A stretch of DNA of 11,006 bases from Pseudobowmanella sp964228145 (lineage in GTDB: Bacteria > Pseudomonadota > Gammaproteobacteria > Enterobacterales > Alteromonadaceae), in NCBI GenBank assembly GCA_964228145.1, contig CAXQZJ010000070.1:1-11006 (forward strand), in the 5' to 3' direction. A program made the translations under genes and the position numbers. The notes under the pieces were generated by a model. It searched no databases. It was given only the letters and a program-made list of their open reading frames with translations, and had not been told where the DNA came from. This document shows positions 1 through 7,348 of this stretch, piece by piece; position 1 is the stretch's first letter, and every line of letters begins with the position of its first letter.

Positions 1-1
1 G

Positions 2-490
2 TTACTTTGGATTTTGCAGCTCGAGAGATTTCTGATGAACCCATTGGGCGACCTGATCATCGACGCAACGGCGGGATAGATAGAATCGAGCTTTGCCTTG
101 ATAAAGCAACCAGCCTTTTTCAGTTTCTTCAATTTTACTGATATCAGTCCAGGCCACGCGGGATTTCACTGAGTTTGATTCAGTTTTGATTCCCTCGTTA
201 TCCACGGTTAAGGTTAACTCGGTGTTCGCTGCACGGCTGAGCATTTGTCGCCACAACCACCAAGTCCGGTGAAAGTATACCCCGAGTGCATCGATACCGG
301 CCAACGCCAACATAAACCAACCAAAGGTCGCGGCTATCCATTGTGTCAGTAACACCACAACACCAATTATCAATAAAATAAAAGACTTAGCGTAAGGCTT
401 GAGCCCCTTTACCGGCTCGACCGACTGGTCATAGGTTTCGGCGAAGTGGGTTTTATCTAAAACGTAGGTGGTTTGAAAATCTATCGACAT
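2..490 (-). CDS. YcxB-like membrane protein, hypothetical
   Basis: A complete 162-residue protein of unknown biochemical role; its stop codon lies at the window edge. Two adjacent hydrophobic helices (about residues 36-53 and 56-73) form a membrane hairpin. A soluble C-terminal domain (about 92-155) follows, with the pattern LTVDNEGIKTES, VAWTDISKIEE, then a short beta strand and YLSRRC. This matches the general look of YcxB-like/PH-like domains, in which a Trp-x-Asp-Ile/Leu motif precedes a strand pair. The assignment is by pattern memory only. The ATG at 488-490 has only a weak purine-rich ribosome site (GATGAAG). It is the last of four co-directional envelope genes, 79 bp after its upstream neighbour, so it may belong to the same transcript. 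No catalytic motif is visible. Confidence 0.72.
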   Translation of the reverse strand: MSIDFQTTYVLDKTHFAETYDQSVEPVKGLKPYAKSFILLIIGVVVLLTQWIAATFGWFMLALAGIDALGVYFHRTWWLWRQMLSRAANTELTLTVDNEGIKTESNSVKSRVAWTDISKIEETEKGWLLYQGKARFYLSRRCVDDQVAQWVHQKSLELQNPK

Positions 491-569
491 ACTTCATCTA
501 TCGCATTATGGACCTGCTGCAATGATACACGCTCGATGACTTGTTCAACACCCACATACCAAGTCCGGA

Positions 570-1280
570 TCAGTCCAGAAAGATCTTCTTAACACCTTCC
601 AACGTGTTTTCAGCACGCTCAGAGCGTGAGATTCTGGTTCGTCGGATATCACTTACTGATTTGCCCAAAGTTTTCGCTAGTAGCCACATGGTGAGCCAAA
701 ATACTGCAAAAGTGAGTACGCCATAGATCGCCAGTTGAGACCAGTTTTGTGATTTAAGCCCCTCAAGGGCAAAGGTATGCCAATGCTCTATCAAAGCCAC
801 ACCGCCCACGAACCCTATGCCGTAACATACGCGGCTAAGCCAGACAAAATTGCTATTATTTGAGTACTGTGCTCTGGAGGTTTGCACCTGTCTGAAGAAC
901 AAGTAGCGCAGGCTGAGATAATAGCTGACCGCAGCCAGCATAAAACAAGCAAGCCATAGAAGTGCACCACTTACACTGGTTAGCAGGCCTGCTCGCCAAG
1001 TGAGGTATACCAACACCAAGCTCGTACACGCAAAGTAAATGCCAGTATAAGCAAACAGCTTACGGCCGAGAGAATAGTGAGTGACGTTAGTCATCAAAGT
1101 AACGACCTGCTTGGGGCTGCGCCCTATAGCAAAGCCAAACAGTATGACTTGCAGCAACGCCGTAAGCGGAACCGCCACAGCAAACAATAAAGGCACAGAT
1201 GTAACACCTTGGGCCATTACCTTGAACAAGCCCAAGAACGGCCATTGGATTGCACATAAAACAAACAGATAACGGAACAA
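570..1280 (-). CDS. Six-helix integral membrane protein, unknown function
   Basis: I do not recognise this 236-residue protein. It has about six hydrophobic segments (roughly 3-22, 28-52, 75-93, 104-125, 148-165 and 182-204). A basic, charged tail (about 205-236, rich in Arg/Lys/Glu) is probably cytoplasmic. There is no catalytic or metal-binding motif. The start is a TTG codon (1278-1280). It is supported by an AAGGA ribosome site seven bases upstream, and by the fact that the first in-frame ATG lies 21 codons inside, after the first membrane segment. It follows the M48 peptidase gene by 113 bp, a gap that holds an inverted repeat, and precedes the YcxB-like gene by 79 bp. A structural or accessory membrane role is all that can be inferred. 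Confidence 0.75.
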   Translation of the reverse strand: MFRYLFVLCAIQWPFLGLFKVMAQGVTSVPLLFAVAVPLTALLQVILFGFAIGRSPKQVVTLMTNVTHYSLGRKLFAYTGIYFACTSLVLVYLTWRAGLLTSVSGALLWLACFMLAAVSYYLSLRYLFFRQVQTSRAQYSNNSNFVWLSRVCYGIGFVGGVALIEHWHTFALEGLKSQNWSQLAIYGVLTFAVFWLTMWLLAKTLGKSVSDIRRTRISRSERAENTLEGVKKIFLD

Positions 1281-1320
1281 ACTGTCTTCCTTAACGATTG
1301 TGACTTTATCAGTGTAAACA

Positions 1321-1345
1321 AGCTGTTATGTCACCATCAACAGCT
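1321..1345. repeat. Inverted repeat AGCTGTT/AACAGCT
   Basis: Two perfect 7-bp arms (1321-1327 and 1339-1345) enclose 11 bases, with a possible inner ATG/CAT extension. It lies between the M48 peptidase stop and the TTG start of the membrane protein. No T-run follows on either strand, so it is not a standard intrinsic terminator. On the minus strand it overlaps a possible weak promoter (TTGATG, 18 bases, TACACT). It could be an operator, an attenuating hairpin or chance. Confidence 0.35.
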
Positions 1346-1393
1346 GTGCCTATACTTAGGTATGCTGCACTTAACCTAACATCAGCATACCCG

Positions 1394-2407
1394 TCATCTT
1401 TTGGGGTAGTTGCGCGCGTTATCAATTCGTTCCTGCATCATTGGATGGCTGGAGAGCCAGTTAGTCTTATTACTTTCCTCTCCGGTTCGCTGGCTGAGTT
1501 TTTCCATCGCCTCAGCGAATTCAGCCGGGTCACGCCCCAGCCGCTGCAATTGCGCTAGTGCAAAATTATCCGCAGCCCGTTCATGCTGTTGGGAAAACTG
1601 ATTTTGCGCAATAGCGCCCCCTGTGCCTAATAACGCTTCAAGGGGACCACTTAAATCTCCCAAAAAGTAACTAATTGCCAGTGTAGACACTAACGACTCA
1701 GCTATCAGTCGCATCGAATGGTTTTCTTCAACATGCCCTATCTCGTGCAGCAATATGCTATTAAGTAACGCCTGATCGCCATCCATCAAAGCAATTAATT
1801 GGTCTGTAAACACAATGGTGCCATCGGGCAGTGCAAATGCATTTGGGCCCATTCGCTTTGACGAACGGATCTGAACATTAAATTCTGGGTGGGATGTGTC
1901 CAGCGTATCGATAACCCTCTCAAATTCAGACAGATACTGTTGCTGCTCCTGTTCATTGAGCTTAGATGGGTTGAGTATGGTGTAATCCATGCTAATAAGG
2001 GTTTGCTGGGAGGCAATTCGCTTCACAGAAAAGGGAATATGGTCAGAAAAAGCGATGGCTAATCCGGGTAAAATGAAACCGAATGTCGCAATCACCATAA
2101 GCGGAATCGTGACAATGCTGGCGAAGATCCAACCACGACTGGTTTCCATCCGCGAGATTTTGTCGGATTGTTGGTCCTCTAACCAAGTGTGCAGTGTTTC
2201 ATCTTCCTCACATACAAGCAGCCGGCCATCTTCCAATACAAGCTCCCGTGATGTACCAGGTACCCAAGATGATGTGGATACTTGTTGGCGCGAAAGCCTA
2301 AGTTGATTGTGCTCCTGAAGATAGACCACCAGTTCACCGCCTATGATCATCCATTTGATGGGCTGTGCAGCGGCGCTGTTGGCCTCGTATAATTGTCCCT
2401 GACTCAT
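1394..2407 (-). CDS. Membrane-anchored M48 family zinc metallopeptidase
   Basis: A zinc endopeptidase of the M48 (Ste24/HtpX-like) class, 337 residues from the start used here. The N-terminal domain (1-85) is soluble and strand-rich. One membrane segment spans about 92-120, and the protease domain follows. The signature is HEIGH at 221-225 (zinc ligands His221 and His225, catalytic Glu222), with the third ligand Glu276 in the HERAAD motif and a conserved SSHP at 319-322. The ATG at 2405-2407 lies 4 bp past the stop of the upstream yjgN-type gene and has a GGGG ribosome site seven bases upstream. An in-frame TTG at 2435-2437 would add ten residues but has no ribosome site. Coupling to yjgN suggests the pair works together at the membrane, perhaps in protein quality control; the substrate is unknown. 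Confidence 0.88.
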   Translation of the reverse strand: MSQGQLYEANSAAAQPIKWMIIGGELVVYLQEHNQLRLSRQQVSTSSWVPGTSRELVLEDGRLLVCEEDETLHTWLEDQQSDKISRMETSRGWIFASIVTIPLMVIATFGFILPGLAIAFSDHIPFSVKRIASQQTLISMDYTILNPSKLNEQEQQQYLSEFERVIDTLDTSHPEFNVQIRSSKRMGPNAFALPDGTIVFTDQLIALMDGDQALLNSILLHEIGHVEENHSMRLIAESLVSTLAISYFLGDLSGPLEALLGTGGAIAQNQFSQQHERAADNFALAQLQRLGRDPAEFAEAMEKLSQRTGEESNKTNWLSSHPMMQERIDNARNYPKR

Positions 2408-2411
2408 CCCG

Positions 2412-3605
2412 CTACCCCAATGCAATATCAACGTCAAACAAGGTAGCAGCTTCTTCCCCTACTGCACCCACCGAGCCACTATCACCTACGTTCACATCAC
2501 CTACATCATTAACCACTTTTACATTGGTCGCATCGGCATAAAACCGTGCGCTTCGAATTCGGACCCAGGGTAGCGCAAATCCCAATGTCGCAAGAACGGC
2601 AAACAAGTTAGTAAGCCGCAGCCAGGCAAGACCGATAAATGAGACATTTGACTCAAAACGAGCAATGCCATCAATCTGCGCATGGGTATATTTGTGATTA
2701 CGGGTATAGGCAGTATAAAAGCTTGATGCGACGGTAAAAATAATCAAATAACCGCTGATTGTTGCCAACACCATGAGGCCCATTTTATCTGCTATATTTG
2801 TACCAAAAAGAGAAAACGCGCCAACAAAACCGGCTGTTATAGCCATAAACAGCGCAATCAGCCCGGCCCCAAATGAAGCGACGTAGTAACTGCCGGTACT
2901 CAACTGCGAACGAAACTCGCGATCCCCGTAACTGCGCTCATCGATTAAATACTCATCGATTTTTTTCATCGCGTAAGGCATTAACAGGTACAGAGTGAAA
3001 ATACTGATAAAGGGCAATATCACAAAGGCCAGTAACGCCCGCCAATAATCACCATGAAAGCGGAAACGAACATTTCGGTATGCCGTCATTCGCATTGAAA
3101 AACGCAGTGCCGCATTGATTAAAAACGGTGACAAGAAAGCAAAAACAACCGCTAATACCAAGGCGGCAAAAGGGTTTAAATAGCTGGTAATAAAATACGC
3201 GGAAAACAACACTACCGCGACCAGGCGCCCTTTCAATATCATTTTTGGATCAGCCAAATACGAAAACCTATGCCCATCGACCTCAGTGTTTGCATACATG
3301 TAGCGTTTGGTGCGGACTTTTGCCCAGGCCGAATAAATACCCAGGGTCGCCAGCGTGAGCATAAAATTAACCACCCAGATCCCAAAAAAAGTACGGAAGT
3401 CACCATGAAATTTCACCGTGTCTTGCCGAAGCACCGGCAGCTCATCCGTAACCTGTTGTCGCGAGTTTCTTTGTTGCTTGGGGTGCTGCTGAATTCGCTG
3501 CTGAAGTTCTGCAGCGCGCTGAGGATGGGCTTGCGAATCGATGTGGCGCAACGCTTCTTTCAACTCGCTCAAACTGTATGTTGAGTAATCAGGCTCGAAT
3601 GTCAT
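2412..3605 (-). CDS. YjgN family (DUF898) inner-membrane protein
   Basis: A 397-residue polytopic membrane protein of the YjgN/DUF898 family, whose function is unknown. A hydrophilic Gln/Arg-rich N-terminal part (1-60) is followed by internally repeated units. These are FHGDFRTFFGIWVVN...GIYSAWAKVRTKRYMYANTEVDG (about 67-111, split), FRFHGDYWRALL...RSYGDREF (181-231), and a third, degenerate unit (322-361) with LATLGFALPWVRIRSARF. Unusually, the C-terminus (361-397) is a Val/Asp/Gly-rich acidic tail. The ATG at 3603-3605 is preferred because a GAGG ribosome site precedes it closely. An upstream in-frame ATG at 3672-3674 would add 23 non-conserved-looking residues. It heads the minus-strand envelope gene group, with a TATAAT -10 box about 100 bp upstream. 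Confidence 0.9.
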   Translation of the reverse strand: MTFEPDYSTYSLSELKEALRHIDSQAHPQRAAELQQRIQQHPKQQRNSRQQVTDELPVLRQDTVKFHGDFRTFFGIWVVNFMLTLATLGIYSAWAKVRTKRYMYANTEVDGHRFSYLADPKMILKGRLVAVVLFSAYFITSYLNPFAALVLAVVFAFLSPFLINAALRFSMRMTAYRNVRFRFHGDYWRALLAFVILPFISIFTLYLLMPYAMKKIDEYLIDERSYGDREFRSQLSTGSYYVASFGAGLIALFMAITAGFVGAFSLFGTNIADKMGLMVLATISGYLIIFTVASSFYTAYTRNHKYTHAQIDGIARFESNVSFIGLAWLRLTNLFAVLATLGFALPWVRIRSARFYADATNVKVVNDVGDVNVGDSGSVGAVGEEAATLFDVDIALG

Positions 3606-3705
3606 ACATCCTCGTTTATCACCGGCGCTCCTCGCCGCAAAGCCAATACTTGCAACATAGCCAATATGTTGCATGCCGGCAACTATTTCTACTCGAGGCT
3701 AATTT

Positions 3706-3711
3706 ATTATA
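3706..3711 (-). promoter_or_regulatory. Putative -10 box for the yjgN-type operon
   Basis: A perfect TATAAT reads on the minus strand here, about 100 bases before the chosen yjgN start, in the divergent intergenic region. No convincing -35 sits 16-18 bases further upstream, so the promoter may be weak or activator-dependent, or the box may be chance in an AT-rich patch. Confidence 0.4.
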
Positions 3712-3788
3712 ACGTGAAGCTAGCGGCCATCCACACGCTATCGGGCCGATGAAGTCACGTACGCTGCGACCAACTGCATTCACAACTC

Positions 3789-3816
3789 ATGACATTCTTA
3801 ACACTGTCCCTATAAT
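3789..3816 (+). promoter_or_regulatory. Sigma70-type promoter for the LD-carboxypeptidase pair
   Basis: ATGACA (3789-3794, 5 of 6 to the -35 consensus), a 16-base spacer, then a perfect TATAAT (3811-3816). Transcription would begin near 3823, about 25 bases before the ATG at 3849, giving a short leader holding the AGGA ribosome site. It is the best-looking promoter in the window. Confidence 0.65.
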
Positions 3817-3848
3817 GAGTTAAAAACCAAAACTGCAGGATGCCAATT

Positions 3849-4889
3849 ATGCTGGTAAGACGTGATTTTATTCGGGGTATGGTCGTAACCGCCCTGGCAA
3901 GTGCTTTATCCCCTTCTCTGGTTTATGCCAATACGGCAAATGCTCAACACAAACCGGCCCGCCTGAAACCTGGCCAAACCATTGGGTTAATCGCACCAAG
4001 CAGCAACGTCATGGAAAATCAGGACATTGATTTTGCTGTCGACATTGTTAAATCATTTGGATTTAAAGTAAAAAAAGGCCAATACCTGTATCAACGTAAT
4101 GGCTATCTCGCAGGCAGTGACGAACAGCGAGCAGCTGATGTCAACGCCATGTTCGCAGATAAATCTGTCGACGCCATTTTTTGTTTGCGCGGAGGATATG
4201 GCTCGCCACGTATTCTGCCGTTTCTCGACTATGACATGATTGGCAAAAATCCCAAGGTACTTATTGGCTACAGCGACGTCACCGCATTGCTCAATGCGAT
4301 TCACGCCAAAACGGGGATGATTACATTCCATGGACCTATTGCGGCCCAGACGTTTTCTGAGTACACCAAAAACGAGTTTAAAAAAGTGCTGTTTACGCCT
4401 CGCCAGCACAATATTGCCGTGCCTCCGCCTTTTGAGACTGCCGAGGGTAAAGCTGAGCGGGATAATCGCATTACTGTGATCACGCCGGGTAAAGCGAGCG
4501 GGCAGATTATTGGTGGCAACCTGTCACTGATGGTTAAGCTGGTCGGTACCCCCTACGAGCCAGATTACACTGATAAAATACTGATTCTGGAAGACGTAAG
4601 CGAAGCCCCATATCGCATCGACGGTATGCTCACCCATTTAAAACTTGCAGGTAAATTAGATAAACTTGCGGGTATTGTGTTTGGAAAGTGCAGCGATTGT
4701 AGTTCCGACGGCAACACGCTGAGTCTTGAACAAGTATTATTTGAACATCTGCAACCGCTGGGAATTCCGGTCTCGCGGGGCTTGATGATTGGCCATATCA
4801 AAGATAATTCGACCATTCCCATTGGCGTAAATGCTAGCTTTGATACCAGCAAGCCTGGCATCCGTATGCTAGAAAATGCCGTAACCTAA
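3849..4889 (+). CDS. S66 family LD-carboxypeptidase with Tat-like signal
   Basis: A serine peptidase of family S66 (LdcA/MccF type). Known members remove the terminal D-Ala from murein tetrapeptides by cutting the L,D bond to meso-diaminopimelate. The triad is readable (numbering from the ATG at 3849): nucleophile Ser142 in GYSDVTAL, Glu248 in ILEDVSEAPYRID, and His316 in MIGHIKD. GNLSL and TFHGP motifs are also present. The N-terminus carries RRDFIRG, a hydrophobic stretch and an Ala-rich cleavage region near residue 30, matching a twin-arginine export signal. E. coli LdcA is cytoplasmic and lacks one. The ATG at 3849 is preferred because AGGA lies eight bases upstream; an ATG at 3840 would overlap that site and add three residues. 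Nine bases separate it from the next gene, so the two form an operon. Confidence 0.9.
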   Translation: MLVRRDFIRGMVVTALASALSPSLVYANTANAQHKPARLKPGQTIGLIAPSSNVMENQDIDFAVDIVKSFGFKVKKGQYLYQRNGYLAGSDEQRAADVNAMFADKSVDAIFCLRGGYGSPRILPFLDYDMIGKNPKVLIGYSDVTALLNAIHAKTGMITFHGPIAAQTFSEYTKNEFKKVLFTPRQHNIAVPPPFETAEGKAERDNRITVITPGKASGQIIGGNLSLMVKLVGTPYEPDYTDKILILEDVSEAPYRIDGMLTHLKLAGKLDKLAGIVFGKCSDCSSDGNTLSLEQVLFEHLQPLGIPVSRGLMIGHIKDNSTIPIGVNASFDTSKPGIRMLENAVT

Positions 4890-4898
4890 AGGATCAGT

Positions 4899-5726
4899 AT
4901 GAGCCATTACGCCTTATTGCTTAACCTGCTGCTGAGTTTTCCACAACAGCCTGACATACAACTTGAGATGACTTATTCAGCCCACCAACAGCCTTGGGCT
5001 TTTCTTGCTCCCCATGAGAATGAGCATGTGGGTAACAACTACCTTAAGCAAAAGGTGTCTGAGTTTGGCGGCATTTTTGCGGTACTCAGGCAACACGGTC
5101 AGCGGCATATCAGCCTGTCTCTGGGCGAGCAGACACTAGAGATTGATCCTAATCGCATCTTTACCCAACGGGGTCGTATCAGTACGCTGACCAGGCTCAA
5201 TCCAGAGCTCAAGAAAAATACCCCATTACTGAAACGTGCTGAAAGCTTAACGGCGAACCTGGCTGATTTTATCCTGGCCAGTATCAAAGCAGAACAGGCC
5301 AGTAGCTGGATAGCCATTCATAACAACACGCAAGGTTATGATGGCGACGGACATGGCGGTCGTGGCACCATTTCCATTAAACGCTACCAAAAGAAACTCG
5401 CGACCGGTGCCAATTACCTGATCGATGTTAATGATGCCGGAAAAGACGAAGACGATTTGTTTTTTATTACCGAACGCAGCGATTTTGATGCAATGCAGCA
5501 CGCCCAATTTAATGTGGTGTTGCAAAACCCTGAAGTCGCCAACGATCCCAGCGAAGACGATGGCTCGTTATCTGTGCTGGCTGAAATGCAGGGGCGCCGT
5601 TACGTCAATGTTGAAGCAGAACGGATGGATGATGATGGGCTCGGAGAAAATCATCTGGCACAACAACAGCAGATGATTGATTTGTTATTCCAGATTTTGA
5701 CTAAAGACGTGTCGACCCGAGACTAG
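4899..5726 (+). CDS. Unrecognised protein with M14-metallocarboxypeptidase-like residue pattern
   Basis: I cannot name this 275-residue protein. Its conserved-looking residues fall in the order of M14 zinc carboxypeptidases: HENE (His39, Glu42; an HxxE zinc motif), DPNRIF (Asn85-Arg86, like the substrate-binding Asn-Arg), IHNN (His141, a possible third ligand), and VNVEAE (Glu239 or Glu241, a possible catalytic Glu). M14 members related to murein include MpaA, which cuts the gamma-D-Glu to diaminopimelate bond. The function is therefore inferred from motif order and from its place nine bases behind an LD-carboxypeptidase gene, with AAGGA before its ATG. The N-terminal hydrophobic stretch (about 4-13) is too short for a confident signal peptide, so location is uncertain. 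The protein is acidic, with Asp/Glu-rich stretches at 177-186 and 213-221. An AstE/AspA-type deacylase is an alternative. Confidence 0.7.
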   Translation: MSHYALLLNLLLSFPQQPDIQLEMTYSAHQQPWAFLAPHENEHVGNNYLKQKVSEFGGIFAVLRQHGQRHISLSLGEQTLEIDPNRIFTQRGRISTLTRLNPELKKNTPLLKRAESLTANLADFILASIKAEQASSWIAIHNNTQGYDGDGHGGRGTISIKRYQKKLATGANYLIDVNDAGKDEDDLFFITERSDFDAMQHAQFNVVLQNPEVANDPSEDDGSLSVLAEMQGRRYVNVEAERMDDDGLGENHLAQQQQMIDLLFQILTKDVSTRD

Positions 5727-5745
5727 TTGCACGCTTCAATAAGAT

Positions 5746-5775
5746 AAGAGACGGGCTGTTAACGCCCGTCTTTTT
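5746..5775 (+). terminator. Rho-independent terminator after the carboxypeptidase pair
   Basis: A perfect 8-bp stem AGACGGGC (5749-5756) and GCCCGTCT (5764-5771) with a 7-base loop is followed by a run of T. It lies between convergent genes. On the minus strand the stem is followed by a weaker T-rich stretch, so it may also stop transcripts of the amidase gene. Confidence 0.88.
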
Positions 5776-5805
5776 GATCCGTGATTCAATACCGGTTACT
5801 GCGCC

Positions 5806-6459
5806 TCACGGCAAAGGTTTTAGTTCTAAATGACTCAGTCCTTGTCGAATAATTCGCATATTTTCATCACCGGGGTCTGACTTTTCGGTTAGATAGTCGG
5901 GATTCAGTTCTTTCCATAATTCGTGACCAATGAAGCGCTGGTACTCGTGATGACCAATCACGTAGTCGATATCATGCTTTGCGCTTAAATAGCTAATCAG
6001 TTTGATATTGGCTTCTATCTGCGCTTGCGTCAGTGGCAAGGTGTCGCCATCGGCAATATTCTCGATGCCAATCGCAGTATGGTTCAAGCCGATAACGTGT
6101 CGGGCAAACGTTGTTGTTGGCAGTAACTGAACTATGCTGCCGTCTCGATCGACCAGAAAATGTGCAGAAACATTCAACGCGCTGAGCTTATTCAGATCTT
6201 TACGCCCTCCGCCTAACGTGGGTGGATTAAAAACGTTAAAGGTTTTTTCCAGGGTTGGCACCACAGTCCAATGTACCACTACCATTTTGGGGTCAATCGT
6301 GGCCTTTTCCTGCACCATGCCATAATGGTTTTTCATATAATCCAGAGACAATTGCTCACGCTGCTCATCGAACACAATAGGACGCTGAGTAATCTCAATA
6401 TCAGTAGAGTGAGTGCAGCCGCCAAGCACCAAGACAGCGGTAATAATAAGGTTTCGCAT
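5806..6459 (-). CDS. N-acetylmuramoyl-L-alanine amidase lipoprotein (amidase_2, AmiD-like)
   Basis: A zinc amidase of the amidase_2 (AmpD/AmiD) fold that should cut the bond between MurNAc (or anhydroMurNAc) and L-Ala. From the ATG at 6457-6459 it has 217 residues. It begins with a short lipoprotein signal ending in LGGC, so Cys15 is lipidated. The residue after it (Thr) is not Asp, which favours the outer membrane, as for AmiD. Visible motifs are VVHWT (His63, zinc ligand), SAHFLVDRDGSIVQL (98-112), NHTAIGIE (Glu133, catalytic), IGHHEY (His170/171, zinc ligand region) and SDPG (Asp196, third ligand). AAGGA lies upstream of this ATG. A longer reading from 6549 would bury the signal and is rejected. 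It converges on the LD-carboxypeptidase pair and follows the SDR gene by 107 bp. Confidence 0.9.
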   Translation of the reverse strand: MRNLIITAVLVLGGCTHSTDIEITQRPIVFDEQREQLSLDYMKNHYGMVQEKATIDPKMVVVHWTVVPTLEKTFNVFNPPTLGGGRKDLNKLSALNVSAHFLVDRDGSIVQLLPTTTFARHVIGLNHTAIGIENIADGDTLPLTQAQIEANIKLISYLSAKHDIDYVIGHHEYQRFIGHELWKELNPDYLTEKSDPGDENMRIIRQGLSHLELKPLP

Positions 6460-6566
6460 AGATATTCCTTTTATCGATAGTGTTGCCAGCATAGCAATAT
6501 GCACCCTACCGGCCAAACCTGCGGTGCGCTGTTGGTCGCAAGTTTTCATCCCAGTGTCTTGCTTGT

Positions 6567-7250
6567 CTAATCCATATTGCTCGGCATCAAAAAGATCTCG
6601 CGCACGTTATTTCGAGGATCAGCATTCACCGCATAAAGTACCGCATCTGCCACATCATTAGGGTCAAGTTTATCTGGCTTCGCTTCATCGAAAAACGGCG
6701 TATTGACCATTCCAGGACATAAGGTCGTACAGCGGCCCTGCCATTGACTCATTTCTTGGGCTAAATTCTGGCCTACGCCATAAGCGAACCATTTGGTGGC
6801 CCCATAAACTGAACCCGGTAACGAAATTCTTCCCGCAGCTGACGCGGTAAGGACAAAATGCCCTTGGGTATTTTTAAGAAAAGGTAAGGTTAATTTAGCG
6901 GTGTAAAGCAGCGCTTTGGCATTGAGGTCAATCATGGCATCCCACTCTTTATGATCGCCCTTTTCCATACCAGGCGTTGATGCGCCCATACCTGCATTGG
7001 CAAAAACAACATCTAGCTGTCCCCAATGGTCCACGCCCTGTTCAACGACTTGCTTAAGCGCATCAAAGTCTGTCACATCGGCAGGCAACGCAATAGCTTT
7101 ATCTTCCCCCAGTGTACTGACTAATTCTTGCAACGCCGTTTTACGGCGGGCAGTGAGAATGAGTTTAAACCCTTCCGATGCCGCTTTTACGGCTGTGGCT
7201 TTGCCAATCCCACTGCTGGCCCCTGTGATTAACATCACTTTGGTCATCAT
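6567..7250 (-). CDS. Classical short-chain dehydrogenase/reductase (SDR)
   Basis: An NAD(P)-dependent oxidoreductase of the classical SDR type, 227 residues, cytoplasmic. The Rossmann cofactor motif TGASSGIG is at 9-16. TARR at 33-36, with Arg residues at the end of the second strand, suggests NADP preference. Further motifs are ADV (57-59), NAG (85-87), the catalytic Asn110 in DLNAK, Ser137 in TASAAG, and Tyr149/Lys153 in YGATK. PG at 179-180 begins the usual substrate loop. The C-terminus resembles the YdfG/serine-3-dehydrogenase-like branch, but the substrate cannot be told from sequence. The start at 7248-7250 has AGGAG six bases upstream; a second ATG follows directly. A TATACT box at 7279-7284 (minus strand) might be its -10 element. 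It is preceded by the efpL terminator, so it is probably transcribed separately. Confidence 0.92.
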   Translation of the reverse strand: MMTKVMLITGASSGIGKATAVKAASEGFKLILTARRKTALQELVSTLGEDKAIALPADVTDFDALKQVVEQGVDHWGQLDVVFANAGMGASTPGMEKGDHKEWDAMIDLNAKALLYTAKLTLPFLKNTQGHFVLTASAAGRISLPGSVYGATKWFAYGVGQNLAQEMSQWQGRCTTLCPGMVNTPFFDEAKPDKLDPNDVADAVLYAVNADPRNNVREIFLMPSNMD

Positions 7251-7348
7251 TGATTCTCCTGAATACATTTAGTAAACCAGTATAGGAAAACACAGCTGCT
7301 GCGGGTTTGAATTCACCCCATCGGCCTGCGGTCTGACGTATCATGCAT

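Noticed and set aside
541..726. A 61-codon plus-strand open frame over the end of the six-helix membrane protein gene
   Set aside because: Mostly antisense overlap, no ribosome site and no recognisable features.
2408..2437. Upstream TTG start for the M48 peptidase giving ten more residues and overlap with the yjgN-type gene
   Set aside because: No ribosome site precedes the TTG, while the ATG at 2405-2407 has a GGGG site at good spacing.
3270..3584. A 104-codon open frame on the plus strand opposite the yjgN-type gene
   Set aside because: It is antisense to conserved DUF898 repeats and has no independent coding evidence.
6460..6549. Longer amidase reading from an ATG at 6549
   Set aside because: It would place 30 residues before the lipoprotein signal, which must be at the N-terminus; the internal ATG has a clear AAGGA site.
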